Source: an uncultured Phascolarctobacterium sp. (lineage in GTDB: Bacteria; Bacillota; Negativicutes; Acidaminococcales; Acidaminococcaceae). From it: 42,037 nucleotides of DNA. How positions within the stretch are numbered: the first letter of the stretch is position 1; every line of letters begins with the position of its first letter. The notes beneath the pieces were generated by a model. It did not search any database. It had not been told where the DNA came from and saw only the letters and a program-made list of their open reading frames with translations. Position numbers and translations under genes: made by a program. The stretch lies in NCBI RefSeq assembly GCF_900753045.1, contig NZ_CAADXO010000055.1, positions 1 to 42,037 of the forward strand, given 5' to 3'. Shown here piece after piece: positions 32,724 through 39,801 of this stretch.

Positions 32724-33111
32724 TTTTATCATCCTTCCCCAATGAGGCAACGATGTTGCCTTGAATTCTTTTCAAAAGGGAAATCAGCAAGTCGGCTTCT
32801 GCTTCCGTAAATGGAACGCACTCACCGTCATTGTTGGTTCGACAAAGGATTACTTTGCCACAAAGAACGCAACGGTCGAGCTGAGATGCCATGACGTTTG
32901 GGATGGGAATATGGTTGAGCAGAAATTCGTCATCAAATATCAGCAGAAGATTGCCGTCGCAGACGGTGTGAATATCAATCAGTCTGCAATCAATAAGGTC
33001 GTAACAACGCTCAAGCTCTAGGCTCTTGGTATCGCATACTTCTTTGGTAATGACGGAGTATAACTTATTGCCGTCGATTTCCGGAGTAAAAAGAATTATG
33101 TAATTTTTCAT
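32695..33111 (-). CDS. DUF3846-like protein
   Basis: A 138-residue protein. YDLIDCRLIDIHTV, the acidic FDDEFLLNHIPIPN and LCGKVILCRTNNDGE match the layout of DUF3846, a common family of plasmids and phages with unknown function. The ATG at 33111 follows AAAGGTGAT, a variant of the block's start box. Confidence 0.7.
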   Translation of the reverse strand: MKNYIILFTPEIDGNKLYSVITKEVCDTKSLELERCYDLIDCRLIDIHTVCDGNLLLIFDDEFLLNHIPIPNVMASQLDRCVLCGKVILCRTNNDGECVPFTEAEADLLISLLKRIQGNIVASLGKDDKNGEAIRAGS

Positions 33112-33142
33112 ATCATATCACCTTTCCTTTAAATATTCAAGT

Positions 33143-33172
33143 GCATCCCACAAACCTAAGCTCATGGGATGC
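33143..33172 (-). repeat. Junction hairpin 1
   Basis: GCATCCCA pairs with TGGGATGC (33143-33150 with 33165-33172) around a 14-nt loop. It lies between the 33185 gene and the DUF3846-like gene. The outer arms are weak in this copy. Confidence 0.75.
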
Positions 33173-33184
33173 TAGTAGATTAAG

Positions 33185-33805
33185 TTAGCTCTCGAAGTTC
33201 GCTTTCAAAACAAAAGCTGGCTTGTAAAGATGAGCGCTCTTGCCGTGAGGGCGTTCGCAAACAATCAAGCCGCTATGTTCTTGCACCTCGCTAACAATCA
33301 ACTTCTCCCAATCCCCAGAGTATTGAACCCAAATGACATTGCCCATTGTCAGCTCTTGATATGGAATTTCTTCTGCTTTCAGAAGTTCTTGAAGAACACA
33401 GGCATCCATTCTGTTCCACTCTGGCATCCTCTCGTTAAGCTCAAGCACAAAAGAATTAACGTCGTAGTTTGCTTGCTCGGTTCCATGGTTGTACAAACGC
33501 CCGACAATTTCCCAACCGTCGATAATGTACACGCCATTGTCGTGGTTGCAGTCGAGATGACTGGCAATGTCGATGCCTAAAGACATTCCATCGCCGAAGA
33601 AGTTGCTGATGACATTGCACAGGCAAGCCCAGCCGTAGCAGTCGGTGCTGGGAGAGCGATAGCCTTTCAGCTTGCAATACTTTAAAAATGCACTTACACT
33701 ATCGCGGCCTCCGTTCCAGTGCAAATACACCCCAACTTGATTCGGATTAATTTTGCCGTTTGCAAGCATGTCGTTCTTGTTTAAAATAACAGCGCGGTTT
33801 CCCAA
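33185..33805 (-). CDS. Conserved hypothetical (VYLHWNGGRDSV family)
   Basis: A 206-residue protein starting at TTG 33805, 8 nt after GGTGG; the ATG that overlaps the box is in another frame. VGVYLHWNGGRDSVSAFLKYC and DCYGWACLCNVISNFFG are a pattern I know from recurrent phage and plasmid proteins without assigned function. The C-terminal half has NVIWVQYSGDW and may form a small beta domain. Confidence 0.75.
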   Translation of the reverse strand: MGNRAVILNKNDMLANGKINPNQVGVYLHWNGGRDSVSAFLKYCKLKGYRSPSTDCYGWACLCNVISNFFGDGMSLGIDIASHLDCNHDNGVYIIDGWEIVGRLYNHGTEQANYDVNSFVLELNERMPEWNRMDACVLQELLKAEEIPYQELTMGNVIWVQYSGDWEKLIVSEVQEHSGLIVCERPHGKSAHLYKPAFVLKANFES

Positions 33806-33835
33806 TTTTCATTCCACCTTTCTAATAATCTTCGG

Positions 33836-33892
33836 GTTAAGCAACCCCTCTAGCACATCAGCATCTGTTGGTGTGCTAGGTTTGCGCTTAAC
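33836..33892 (-). repeat. Junction hairpin 2
   Basis: Outer arms GTTAAGC/GCTTAAC (33836-33842 with 33886-33892); inner arms CTAGCACA/TGTGCTAG (33850-33857 with 33872-33879). The stop of the zinc-ribbon gene (33888-33890) is part of the outer arm. Confidence 0.85.
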
Positions 33893-34454
33893 GTGTAGTG
33901 ATAGTGGCACTGATGTCCAATTTCAACGAGCCGTCTTTCAGCTTGTCCGGCAAGCAGTCCTCACAAATATATTTATCGTTGTCGACACGATAAAGTTTGT
34001 GCTCGTAATCGTATTTGCAGTCGCAGTAATCACAGTAGCCCATGTAGTTTTCGTCACAGCAATCACAATATACATTGCCGTCAGCATCTACCTCGGGGAA
34101 CTCCCCGAATACATCGCAACCACATCGGGAACACTGCCAATAGAAACAGAGTTCTTTCTTGGCTCGCTCGTAGGTTTCCTCGAACGCTTCAAACTCAGAC
34201 AAATAAGAGCTTCGGATGGTTTGGTACAACCCCCAAAACTTTTTCATAGTGCTATCTTTGGAAGCTTCTGATATACAAACTGATTCATGCTCGACCATCA
34301 AGAAGTCCTTAAACTCCTGCTTGAAGTAATGAAACTCAATGGCATCGCGCAGCTTTGACAAGGATTCCGCTTCGTTCTCCCAGATTTTCAGCTCGGTATA
34401 GTTTGAACCAACATCTACTGTCAACGGCAGCCAACTGTCAATAAGTATTTTCAT
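33888..34454 (-). CDS. Zinc-ribbon protein
   Basis: A 188-residue protein. The ATG at 34454 is 9 nt after GGTGG; the longer frame upstream runs through the junction hairpin. The N-terminal 110 residues are helical and acidic. The C-terminus has CSRC...CDCC and CDYC...CEDC, two zinc ribbons like those in the amidoligase N-terminus of this block. It could share a binding partner with that enzyme. Function unknown. Confidence 0.78.
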   Translation of the reverse strand: MKILIDSWLPLTVDVGSNYTELKIWENEAESLSKLRDAIEFHYFKQEFKDFLMVEHESVCISEASKDSTMKKFWGLYQTIRSSYLSEFEAFEETYERAKKELCFYWQCSRCGCDVFGEFPEVDADGNVYCDCCDENYMGYCDYCDCKYDYEHKLYRVDNDKYICEDCLPDKLKDGSLKLDISATITTR

Positions 34455-34484
34455 AAATTCATTCCACCTTTCTAAAATAACGAG

Positions 34485-34545
34485 TGATTCAATCACTCCC
34501 ACAAGATGCCAGCGCGAGCTGACACCCTGTGAATAGACTGAATCA
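34485..34545 (-). repeat. Junction hairpin 3
   Basis: Outer arms TGATTCA/TGAATCA (34485-34491 with 34539-34545), middle CACA/TGTG, inner TGCCAGC/GCTGACA (34507-34513 with 34518-34524). The one inner mismatch becomes U-G in minus-strand RNA. The stop at 34543-34545 is within the arm. Confidence 0.78.
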
Positions 34546-34731
34546 GTTACCGACTTTGCGCACCTCAAACTCCAAGTGTGGGTTGAGGCATTGTAATCTT
34601 TCCTTGCAAGCCACGGCTTGTGTGCGTTCACTAAACAGTGACGCAAAGAGCAAGCGTTGCGTCGTCGTGCCGTTTGGCAAGTCGAGAGGGCGGAAGATGC
34701 CCTTTAAATCCCTTGTGTAGACAGCGTACAA
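34543..34731 (-). CDS. Small basic hypothetical protein
   Basis: A 62-residue protein. A TTG at 34731 lies 8 nt after GGAGG; the GTG at 34740 overlaps the ribosome site. The sequence is basic with no recognised domain. This junction uses a normal AGGAGGTG and not the AAAGGTGGAA box. Confidence 0.6.
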   Translation of the reverse strand: MYAVYTRDLKGIFRPLDLPNGTTTQRLLFASLFSERTQAVACKERLQCLNPHLEFEVRKVGN

Positions 34732-34743
34732 GATTAACACCTC

Positions 34744-35070
34744 CTAGCAGATTTCAAGGCCGACGCAGTATTTCATGCCGTCGTCCGTAAAGTATTGTGG
34801 GCCGGGAAACATAAGGTCTTTGCGGCCTCGGTTAGACTCAGCAACTGCACGAGATACAACGAACATCACGCCCTCTGTTGTTGGAGGCAGGTTGATGTTT
34901 GTTGTGCTGACTTTACGGCTTACGCCGATTGTGCCTAGATAGAACGCTGGCGCAAACGTGCCACTAACTCTCGCTGGCTCACCTTCACACGGCTCCAACT
35001 TCCAAAATTTTCCGTTGGAATCCTTTACGTTAATCTCGTGGTCGCATAAGTTGATAATCTTAATTTCCAA
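34744..35070 (-). CDS. INLTPH-type conserved phage protein
   Basis: A 108-residue protein starting at TTG 35070, 8 nt after GGTGG. IKIINLCDHEINV, ARVSG in the middle, GVMFVVSRAVAES and GRKDLMFPGP match a widespread phage family that normally begins with an INLTPH motif. Function is unknown. The in-frame ATG alternative is absent, supporting the TTG. Confidence 0.72.
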   Translation of the reverse strand: MEIKIINLCDHEINVKDSNGKFWKLEPCEGEPARVSGTFAPAFYLGTIGVSRKVSTTNINLPPTTEGVMFVVSRAVAESNRGRKDLMFPGPQYFTDDGMKYCVGLEIC

Positions 35071-35099
35071 TATTCATTCCACCTTTCATTTTTATATGG

Positions 35100-35156
35100 G
35101 TTGAGTAACCCCTTCAGCGCACCAACGGATACTGATGCGCTGGGTTTGCACTCAAC
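35100..35156 (-). repeat. Junction hairpin 4
   Basis: Outer arms GTTGAGT/ACTCAAC (35100-35106 with 35150-35156); inner CAGCGCA/TGCGCTG (35115-35121 with 35136-35142). Compared with hairpin 2 both arms changed together. The next stop codon begins at the arm (35156-35158). Confidence 0.85.
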
Positions 35157-35668
35157 TATTCAAGCGAATCCAAGAACTCATGAAACTCTTTATGGAATTC
35201 AAGATATTTTAAATAGAATTCCTTGTATTGTTCCGGAGCTACTTTATAACCACCTCTGCCACGGTCGAGGTCGTGACGTACCAGCTCCCCTGTTGGTGTG
35301 CAAAATACGCCGTAGCAAGTCATCTTTTTGCAATCGAGATAGCTCCAACCTAAACAGTGTGTAAGGGTATAAGGATGGTCGTTATCTAACGATGTTCTCC
35401 TTAAACCAAATGCACCCGAGAATTCTTTAGGATAAAACTTAACTCCATGCTGCCTCCCAACTTCGTTTATGTATGTTGGGAACTCAATGCCCGCTTGGTC
35501 ACACATGTAAATCATTTTTGCATCGGCTTTGATTTCCGGCAGCAGATTCAGTATCGCTTGGGAGTAATACTGTCGGAGTTCAGCTTTCTCGTTGAAAATT
35601 CTCGCCTCTTTTTCAGCGGCTTTCTCTTGTTTCAACTTTAAAAATTTTGCGAGTTGCTGTTCATTCAT
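35156..35668 (-). CDS. Hypothetical protein
   Basis: A 170-residue charged protein with a coiled-coil N-terminus and a C-terminal helix rich in Phe, Lys and Glu. Start ATG 35668 is 10 nt after GGTGG; ATG 35674 is too close. No family recognised. Confidence 0.72.
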   Translation of the reverse strand: MNEQQLAKFLKLKQEKAAEKEARIFNEKAELRQYYSQAILNLLPEIKADAKMIYMCDQAGIEFPTYINEVGRQHGVKFYPKEFSGAFGLRRTSLDNDHPYTLTHCLGWSYLDCKKMTCYGVFCTPTGELVRHDLDRGRGGYKVAPEQYKEFYLKYLEFHKEFHEFLDSLE

Positions 35669-35703
35669 AATCATATCTCCACCTTTTTCATAAAATGCCG
35701 GGG

Positions 35704-35761
35704 TATTAAACCACCGTGCCAGCGCACCAACAACGTGGTGCGCTGGGGCTGTAGCTTAATA
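35704..35761 (-). repeat. Junction hairpin 5
   Basis: Outer arms TATTAA/TTAATA (35704-35709 with 35756-35761); inner perfect 11-bp CCAGCGCACCA/TGGTGCGCTGG (35719-35729 with 35736-35746). The stop codon (35756-35758) is in the arm. Confidence 0.88.
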
Positions 35762-36301
35762 GAATTTCCTGCCCAAGACGTTGGCTATCTCGCACACATC
35801 TTGAATGGTTTCCGTTCGGATGCAGTAATCCAAGACCTCGTTACACTTTTGCGCTACCCTCAACCAACGCTCTATATCGGAGCGAAACTTACTGTCACTG
35901 TAAAATTCAAACTTGTTCTTAAAGGTTCCGTCCATAGTTTCAATACAGCGCTGATGTATAGCTTCGCCATGAAGGCGACGCTTAAAACATCTATCTTGTA
36001 CTAGCTGTGTCAAGAAGTCGTCGCTAGTGGAGTTCAATACTTTTACGTCGGGATGTGTGAATGACACGGTATACTTAACCATGGGGTCGATGACCACATA
36101 GATATATCGTGCGCTACCGCCGCTGTTCGCCTTTACACTGGATTTTTTTGTGTGATAGCCGCAATACTGCCATGCTATTGCAATCGCCTTCTCGCGGCTG
36201 GGAACTTTGACTTGAAACGCTTTTGGGTTACTGTAACTGTAAAGAGTATCAAGTGCTACCGGAACCTTTATCAACGGGATTGCGTAAAGTTGTTTTTCCA
36301 T
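35756..36301 (-). CDS. Hypothetical protein
   Basis: A 181-residue protein, start ATG 36301, 10 nt after GGTGG. It appears mixed alpha/beta with a helical C-terminal half. A central segment (SARYIYVVIDPMVKYTV) is hydrophobic but too polar for a membrane helix. No family recognised. Confidence 0.72.
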   Translation of the reverse strand: MEKQLYAIPLIKVPVALDTLYSYSNPKAFQVKVPSREKAIAIAWQYCGYHTKKSSVKANSGGSARYIYVVIDPMVKYTVSFTHPDVKVLNSTSDDFLTQLVQDRCFKRRLHGEAIHQRCIETMDGTFKNKFEFYSDSKFRSDIERWLRVAQKCNEVLDYCIRTETIQDVCEIANVLGRKFY

Positions 36302-36342
36302 AATTTTCATTCCACCTTTTAATATTTTTTGTGACTTAACGA

Positions 36343-36401
36343 ATTAAATCACCGTGATAGTGTGCCAGCGAGAGGCTGACACACTATAGCTGTGACTTAA
36401 T
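36343..36401 (-). repeat. Junction hairpin 6
   Basis: Outer ATTAAATCAC/GTGACTTAAT (36343-36352 with 36392-36401); inner 13-bp arms (36357-36369 with 36375-36387). The single inner mismatch becomes U-G in minus-strand RNA. The stop (36397-36399) is in the arm. Confidence 0.88.
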
Positions 36402-37314
36402 AAGCGGTTCTCTCAGACACCTTGAAGCCAGCGATGCTAGTGATGTTATCGGGAAGGCCGACAACTTCGATTTCAAGCTCGCCCGGAAGCTGGGACTTGT
36501 ACACTTCGTATTCAATGTCCTCATAGCTGTCGAGAACTTCTTCCACCTTCTGCTTTGCAACCTTGTAGTCTGTGCCGACAATATCGAGCACAACACTTTC
36601 GTAGTTGGGTTCCTCGCTAGGCTCGTCGGAGTTCAATGAAGTCACACCATCATAGCCATAACCGTCGTAAATGCTACGGCAATCATCGTAATAACCGCTG
36701 TAAATGTTGTAACCATAGCCCTTGTACTTCTTCGGTGCAACATACGGCTTGTAGTTGCCGTTTGAATAGTATACGCCGCCTTCGTACTTCCAGTTGCCAA
36801 GCATGATTGTGTCTGCGCCTTCACGCATAATCAGCAAGCGAGAAGGAGTTGATTCTTCAATCAGTGTTTGGATACAATCTTTATCCAGCTCGTTGCGCAA
36901 TGGGTAAAGATACTTCGCAGCAAAGTTCATCGAATCGGAATAATCCGCTTTGATTCCTTGTGCAGGATTAGCATAGCTAATCACTCCATTGTGCATGAGA
37001 GCGATTTCCGCAGTATCCTCGGGCGAACGCATGGCGCTCACCTTCGGACGCACGGGAAAGGGATGACAACATGCCACAGAAACCTTTCCTGCCGTCGCAA
37101 TGCGGCAATGAATAGCTCTCTCACATTCAGTGGGGATTTCGTTGAACGCCTTAATCAAATCTTCGACCTTCATAAAGCCTTTTTTGATTTGTACCGCAGA
37201 CTTAAACGTCGGTTTCCACATGATGCCAGCGCCATCGGGATTCCCTTTGAACATGATTTTGATAGTTTCCTCGTTGATTACTTTTCCATTTGGAATGTAC
37301 GCGATAATACACAT
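36397..37314 (-). CDS. Class II glutamine amidotransferase-like protein
   Basis: A 305-residue protein. The ATG at 37314 is 9 nt after GGTGG and places Cys2 at the N-terminus, as required for the Ntn-type nucleophile of class II amidotransferases. GNPDGAGIMW (about 25-34), HCRIATAG (70-77) and LMHNGVI (107-113) match the family's substrate-site motifs. It should release ammonia from glutamine or cleave an amide. The C-terminus has a Tyr/Gly-rich stretch (KYKGYGYNIYSGYYDD) and an alpha/beta tail. The amidoligase two genes upstream is a likely partner. Confidence 0.82.
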   Translation of the reverse strand: MCIIAYIPNGKVINEETIKIMFKGNPDGAGIMWKPTFKSAVQIKKGFMKVEDLIKAFNEIPTECERAIHCRIATAGKVSVACCHPFPVRPKVSAMRSPEDTAEIALMHNGVISYANPAQGIKADYSDSMNFAAKYLYPLRNELDKDCIQTLIEESTPSRLLIMREGADTIMLGNWKYEGGVYYSNGNYKPYVAPKKYKGYGYNIYSGYYDDCRSIYDGYGYDGVTSLNSDEPSEEPNYESVVLDIVGTDYKVAKQKVEEVLDSYEDIEYEVYKSQLPGELEIEVVGLPDNITSIAGFKVSERTAY

Positions 37315-37355
37315 AGATTTCATCCACCTTTTCATAATATTTTTTTAGATTGCTG

Positions 37356-37408
37356 TTAGGCAACCATGGCAAGACACTAACACTGTAATGCCTTGCGTAA
37401 GCGCCTAA
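37356..37408 (-). repeat. Junction hairpin 7
   Basis: Outer TTAGGC/GCCTAA (37356-37361 with 37403-37408); inner GCAAG/CTTGC (37369-37373 with 37392-37396). The stop (37405-37407) is in the arm. This copy is weaker than the others. Confidence 0.7.
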
Positions 37409-37635
37409 AATAAGTTCGCTATGTTATCTCCGTTCATTCTCATGTCGATGTAGATTACATCGGCATTATCTTGAGTAATGCCTCTACGAATTTTAGAGAG
37501 GTAGCGTTTGAGTAACGCTCTCTCAAACGGCGTGCATTTGAATGAAGTGACCTTGGCTCCCGGCGGTAACTCCTGCTTACGTCCTGCGCCTTTGCGTCGA
37601 CCGCCAGCTTTGGTAATTTTCTTTTCTTTTTCCAT
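37405..37635 (-). CDS. Small basic protein B, paralog of protein A
   Basis: A 76-residue basic protein with ATG 37635, 8 nt after GGTGG. GAGRKQELPPGAKVTSFKCT followed by ERALLKRYL matches protein A (31863-32246). Both could be DNA-binding ribbon-helix-helix-like proteins; if so, one may control the block. The C-terminal parts differ. Confidence 0.72.
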   Translation of the reverse strand: MEKEKKITKAGGRRKGAGRKQELPPGAKVTSFKCTPFERALLKRYLSKIRRGITQDNADVIYIDMRMNGDNIANLF

Positions 37636-37666
37636 AATATTTTCCACCTTTTCTAATATTCTTCGG

Positions 37667-37720
37667 GTTAAGCAACCCCTCCAACGCCCTAACACGTAGG
37701 ACGCTGGGTTTGCGCTTAAC
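37667..37720 (-). repeat. Junction hairpin 8
   Basis: Outer GTTAAGC/GCTTAAC (37667-37673 with 37714-37720); inner 11-nt arms (37681-37691 with 37697-37707). Two inner positions that mismatch in plus-strand RNA both become G-U pairs in minus-strand RNA. Confidence 0.87.
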
Positions 37721-37725
37721 TAAGG

Positions 37726-39111
37726 CTATTGGATGTTGCGGCGTTTGAGGTACGCCAAGAAATCCTTATAGCCACGGCGTTTAGCCAATACTCTGAACGT
37801 GCGCAAGTTAACTTCGCACGCCTGTTCCAAATGGTTGCAGGACTTGGCGATATCAGCGAGCAACTGGATGAACTGCAAAGTTGCCGCAAAGGTTTGCCAT
37901 ACGAGGGTTCCGCGATTAAAGCGGATTTCCATAGTCGCATAGCCACAGAAGTTCATGCACGCACCGTGACCACGCATGTGGCTCACAGCGTCGCTGATTT
38001 TGTAGCGCACGTTGCTAGTTGAAAGCTCTCTGCCATATTTGTCCTTGCGCTTAAACTCATCCGCAGTGAAGCGGAGAGAAGAGCTTGGGAACTGGCAAAA
38101 TTGCCAGCGGCTACGGCGGCTGAAAACTTTCAGCCACTCTGCGTTATTGCACACAATAATCGAGAGCACTTCTTCGGGATTAGAGAACATGTCCGCGAAA
38201 TAGCGTCTGTCCATGTGGACGTGGAGTCCACATGTATTTGCGTCATGGCTCGTATAACCGAGCTTAATCGCTTCGTCCATCATATCTTTCCAACCGAAGT
38301 TGGAGAGATGATAATCGACAGTTGCGGTCGTACTGATGAGTTCAAATCCTCTATCGAGAGAACCGTCACGTTCACACACAACAGCTTCGTCTACGTTATA
38401 GCCGGCGGCGTTGACGATTTTCTCGGCTTTCTCGTCATCTTGACCAGCGCCATCAATCTCCAACTCAACGCCAACGAAAAGCTGATACTTGCGATTATAG
38501 TCATCGCCAGCTTTGGACAGCCACAGCAACGGGCGAACGCCCGAGTGGTACCCGTGGATTACGGTTGCTTCTTGCGAAGCGCAGTAATCGCAGAGGTATT
38601 CCTCGCGGCGGTCAGAATAAGTCATACCGTTAATATGGTGCCATTCGCCGCACTCGCCGCATACACCGTATTCGTCATTGTGTTCACAGCAGTCGATGCA
38701 AACATTGTCGCCGTCGACATTGCGAATGTCATCGTTTTCGACGTATGTGTCACAGTGTTCACAATGGCTTGCATACCAGTCTACACATTCCGAACACCAC
38801 GTTTCAGTGTACTCGCCCTCATGGGTGTAAACTTCTGTCGCATCATCGCGCCAGAAGATGTCGCCACAGCGTTCACATTCAGCGAACAGGTCGTTGAAGC
38901 AACTCTCGCAGTATTGTTCATCGTCACAACCAATGTGCATATCGCACAGAGCCACGATTTCACCGCAGTCATGGCAAACGCCGTATTCGTCGGCGCAGTC
39001 TGGGCAAAGCCAAACACCCTCGATGTTACGCCAGCCGTGTTGAACAGCCTCAACTTGCGTGCCGTTGAAAATCTCGTCGCAGTTTACACATTTAAACTCC
39101 ATTTGTTCCAA
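37726..39111 (-). CDS. Amidoligase with N-terminal zinc-knuckle array
   Basis: A 461-residue protein. A TTG at 39111 is 8 nt after the start box; the GTG at 39123 is part of the box. Residues about 8-177 carry ten CxxC motifs, enough for five zinc ribbons or knuckles. Residues 210-440 match the amidoligase family of the glutamine synthetase superfamily: FVGVELEID, ERDGSLDRGFELIS, TCGLHVHM and MEIRFNRGTL. Such enzymes join a carboxyl and an amine with ATP and have been predicted to work with class II amidotransferases on peptides or cell wall. The long zinc array is unusual. Substrate unknown. Confidence 0.85.
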   Translation of the reverse strand: MEQMEFKCVNCDEIFNGTQVEAVQHGWRNIEGVWLCPDCADEYGVCHDCGEIVALCDMHIGCDDEQYCESCFNDLFAECERCGDIFWRDDATEVYTHEGEYTETWCSECVDWYASHCEHCDTYVENDDIRNVDGDNVCIDCCEHNDEYGVCGECGEWHHINGMTYSDRREEYLCDYCASQEATVIHGYHSGVRPLLWLSKAGDDYNRKYQLFVGVELEIDGAGQDDEKAEKIVNAAGYNVDEAVVCERDGSLDRGFELISTTATVDYHLSNFGWKDMMDEAIKLGYTSHDANTCGLHVHMDRRYFADMFSNPEEVLSIIVCNNAEWLKVFSRRSRWQFCQFPSSSLRFTADEFKRKDKYGRELSTSNVRYKISDAVSHMRGHGACMNFCGYATMEIRFNRGTLVWQTFAATLQFIQLLADIAKSCNHLEQACEVNLRTFRVLAKRRGYKDFLAYLKRRNIQ

Positions 39112-39140
39112 AATATTTCCCACCTTTTCATAAGATGTTC

Positions 39141-39224
39141 GGTAGTTGGTAGCGTTGCCGTATACTACCGCTTTACAGCAACAGAGTGTATTTGATGCAC
39201 TCTACAAACGCCCGAACGTGTCGG
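39141..39224 (-). repeat. Junction hairpin 9 (complex)
   Basis: Three hairpins share this longer junction: GGTAGT/ACTACC (39141-39146 with 39164-39169), AGAGTG/CACTCT (39183-39188 with 39198-39203), and CCGA/TCGG (39212-39224). The last resembles the inner arm of hairpin 8. Two merged elements or a lost gene are possible. Confidence 0.65.
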
Positions 39225-39244
39225 ACGCTTGCCATAGCATCAAC

Positions 39245-39484
39245 TTAAAGCCCAAGTTTAGTGCGTGTGTACGGGTTGCGCACGTCGAATCCGACGTGTA
39301 TCGCGAATTTATCAAGCGGAATACGGAGCTTTTGCGCTAAGTTCGCTACCCCGATTTGCTTGAAATTGCCGAGCTGCTTACCGTTGAGAAAGTAAGCGCG
39401 CGTCATAGCGCCCGTACTCACATTGAGGTGTGTTTCTAACACTAATCCTCCTTTAAGTCTGAGCCTTCTCTTTTTAACTCCCAT
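39245..39484 (-). CDS. Small basic hypothetical protein
   Basis: A 79-residue basic protein, ATG 39484, 8 nt after GGTGG. The N-terminus VKKRRLRLKGG is strongly positive; the rest looks mixed beta/alpha. Nucleic-acid binding is possible. Unknown family. Confidence 0.68.
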   Translation of the reverse strand: MGVKKRRLRLKGGLVLETHLNVSTGAMTRAYFLNGKQLGNFKQIGVANLAQKLRIPLDKFAIHVGFDVRNPYTRTKLGL

Positions 39485-39518
39485 AATTAAATCCACCTTT
39501 TCATTTGTTTAGGCAACA

Positions 39519-39572
39519 TTAAGCTACCATGATACAACACCAACACTGTTGATGTTGTATGTAAGCGCTTAA
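39519..39572 (-). repeat. Junction hairpin 10
   Basis: Outer TTAAGC/GCTTAA (39519-39524 with 39567-39572); inner perfect ATACAACA/TGTTGTAT (39532-39539 with 39553-39560). The stop of the small membrane gene (39569-39571) is in the arm. Confidence 0.88.
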
Positions 39573-39709
39573 CAGAACGTGAGCGTAAAGAGAATAGCTA
39601 ACATCGTAAGCAAGCCTAACATTTCGAGGCAAGCCTCGTCTTGCTTTTGGTTTCTCTCCCATAACGCTTGTATTTTAGCGTCGCGGTAAACTCTGGTTTT
39701 AATTCCCAT
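39569..39709 (-). CDS. Small single-pass membrane protein
   Basis: A 46-residue protein. The ATG at 39709 lies 9 nt after GGTGG and the stop is inside a junction hairpin, exactly like its larger neighbours. The N-terminal 28 residues are charged (RVYRDAKIQALWERNQKQDE) and the C-terminus is one hydrophobic helix (MLGLLTMLAILFTLTFC). It fits a C-tail-anchored membrane protein. Function unknown. Confidence 0.7.
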   Translation of the reverse strand: MGIKTRVYRDAKIQALWERNQKQDEACLEMLGLLTMLAILFTLTFC

Positions 39710-39745
39710 AACTACATTCCACCTTTTTCATAAAGTTGCCGGGGC

Positions 39746-39801
39746 ATTAAACCACCGTGATAACACGCCAACAACGTGACGTGTTATGGCTGTGATTTAA
39801 T
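39746..39801 (-). repeat. Junction hairpin 11
   Basis: Outer ATTAAA/TTTAAT (39746-39751 with 39796-39801); inner perfect ATAACACG/CGTGTTAT (39760-39767 with 39780-39787). The stop (39797-39799) is in the arm. Confidence 0.88.

Noticed and set aside
33836..37720. Junction elements as integron attC sites (GTTAAGC and GCTTAAC arms)
   Set aside because: attC sites have RYYYAAC first and GTTRRRY last; here the order is reversed, only some copies carry these arms, and no integron integrase is present.
38101..39195. Long plus-strand frame of 364 codons
   Set aside because: It is antisense to the amidoligase, whose motifs and start box are convincing; the frame shows no domain pattern.
33143..39801. 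CRISPR array
   Set aside because: The repeats differ in sequence, are separated by genes and not by uniform spacers, and no cas gene is present.
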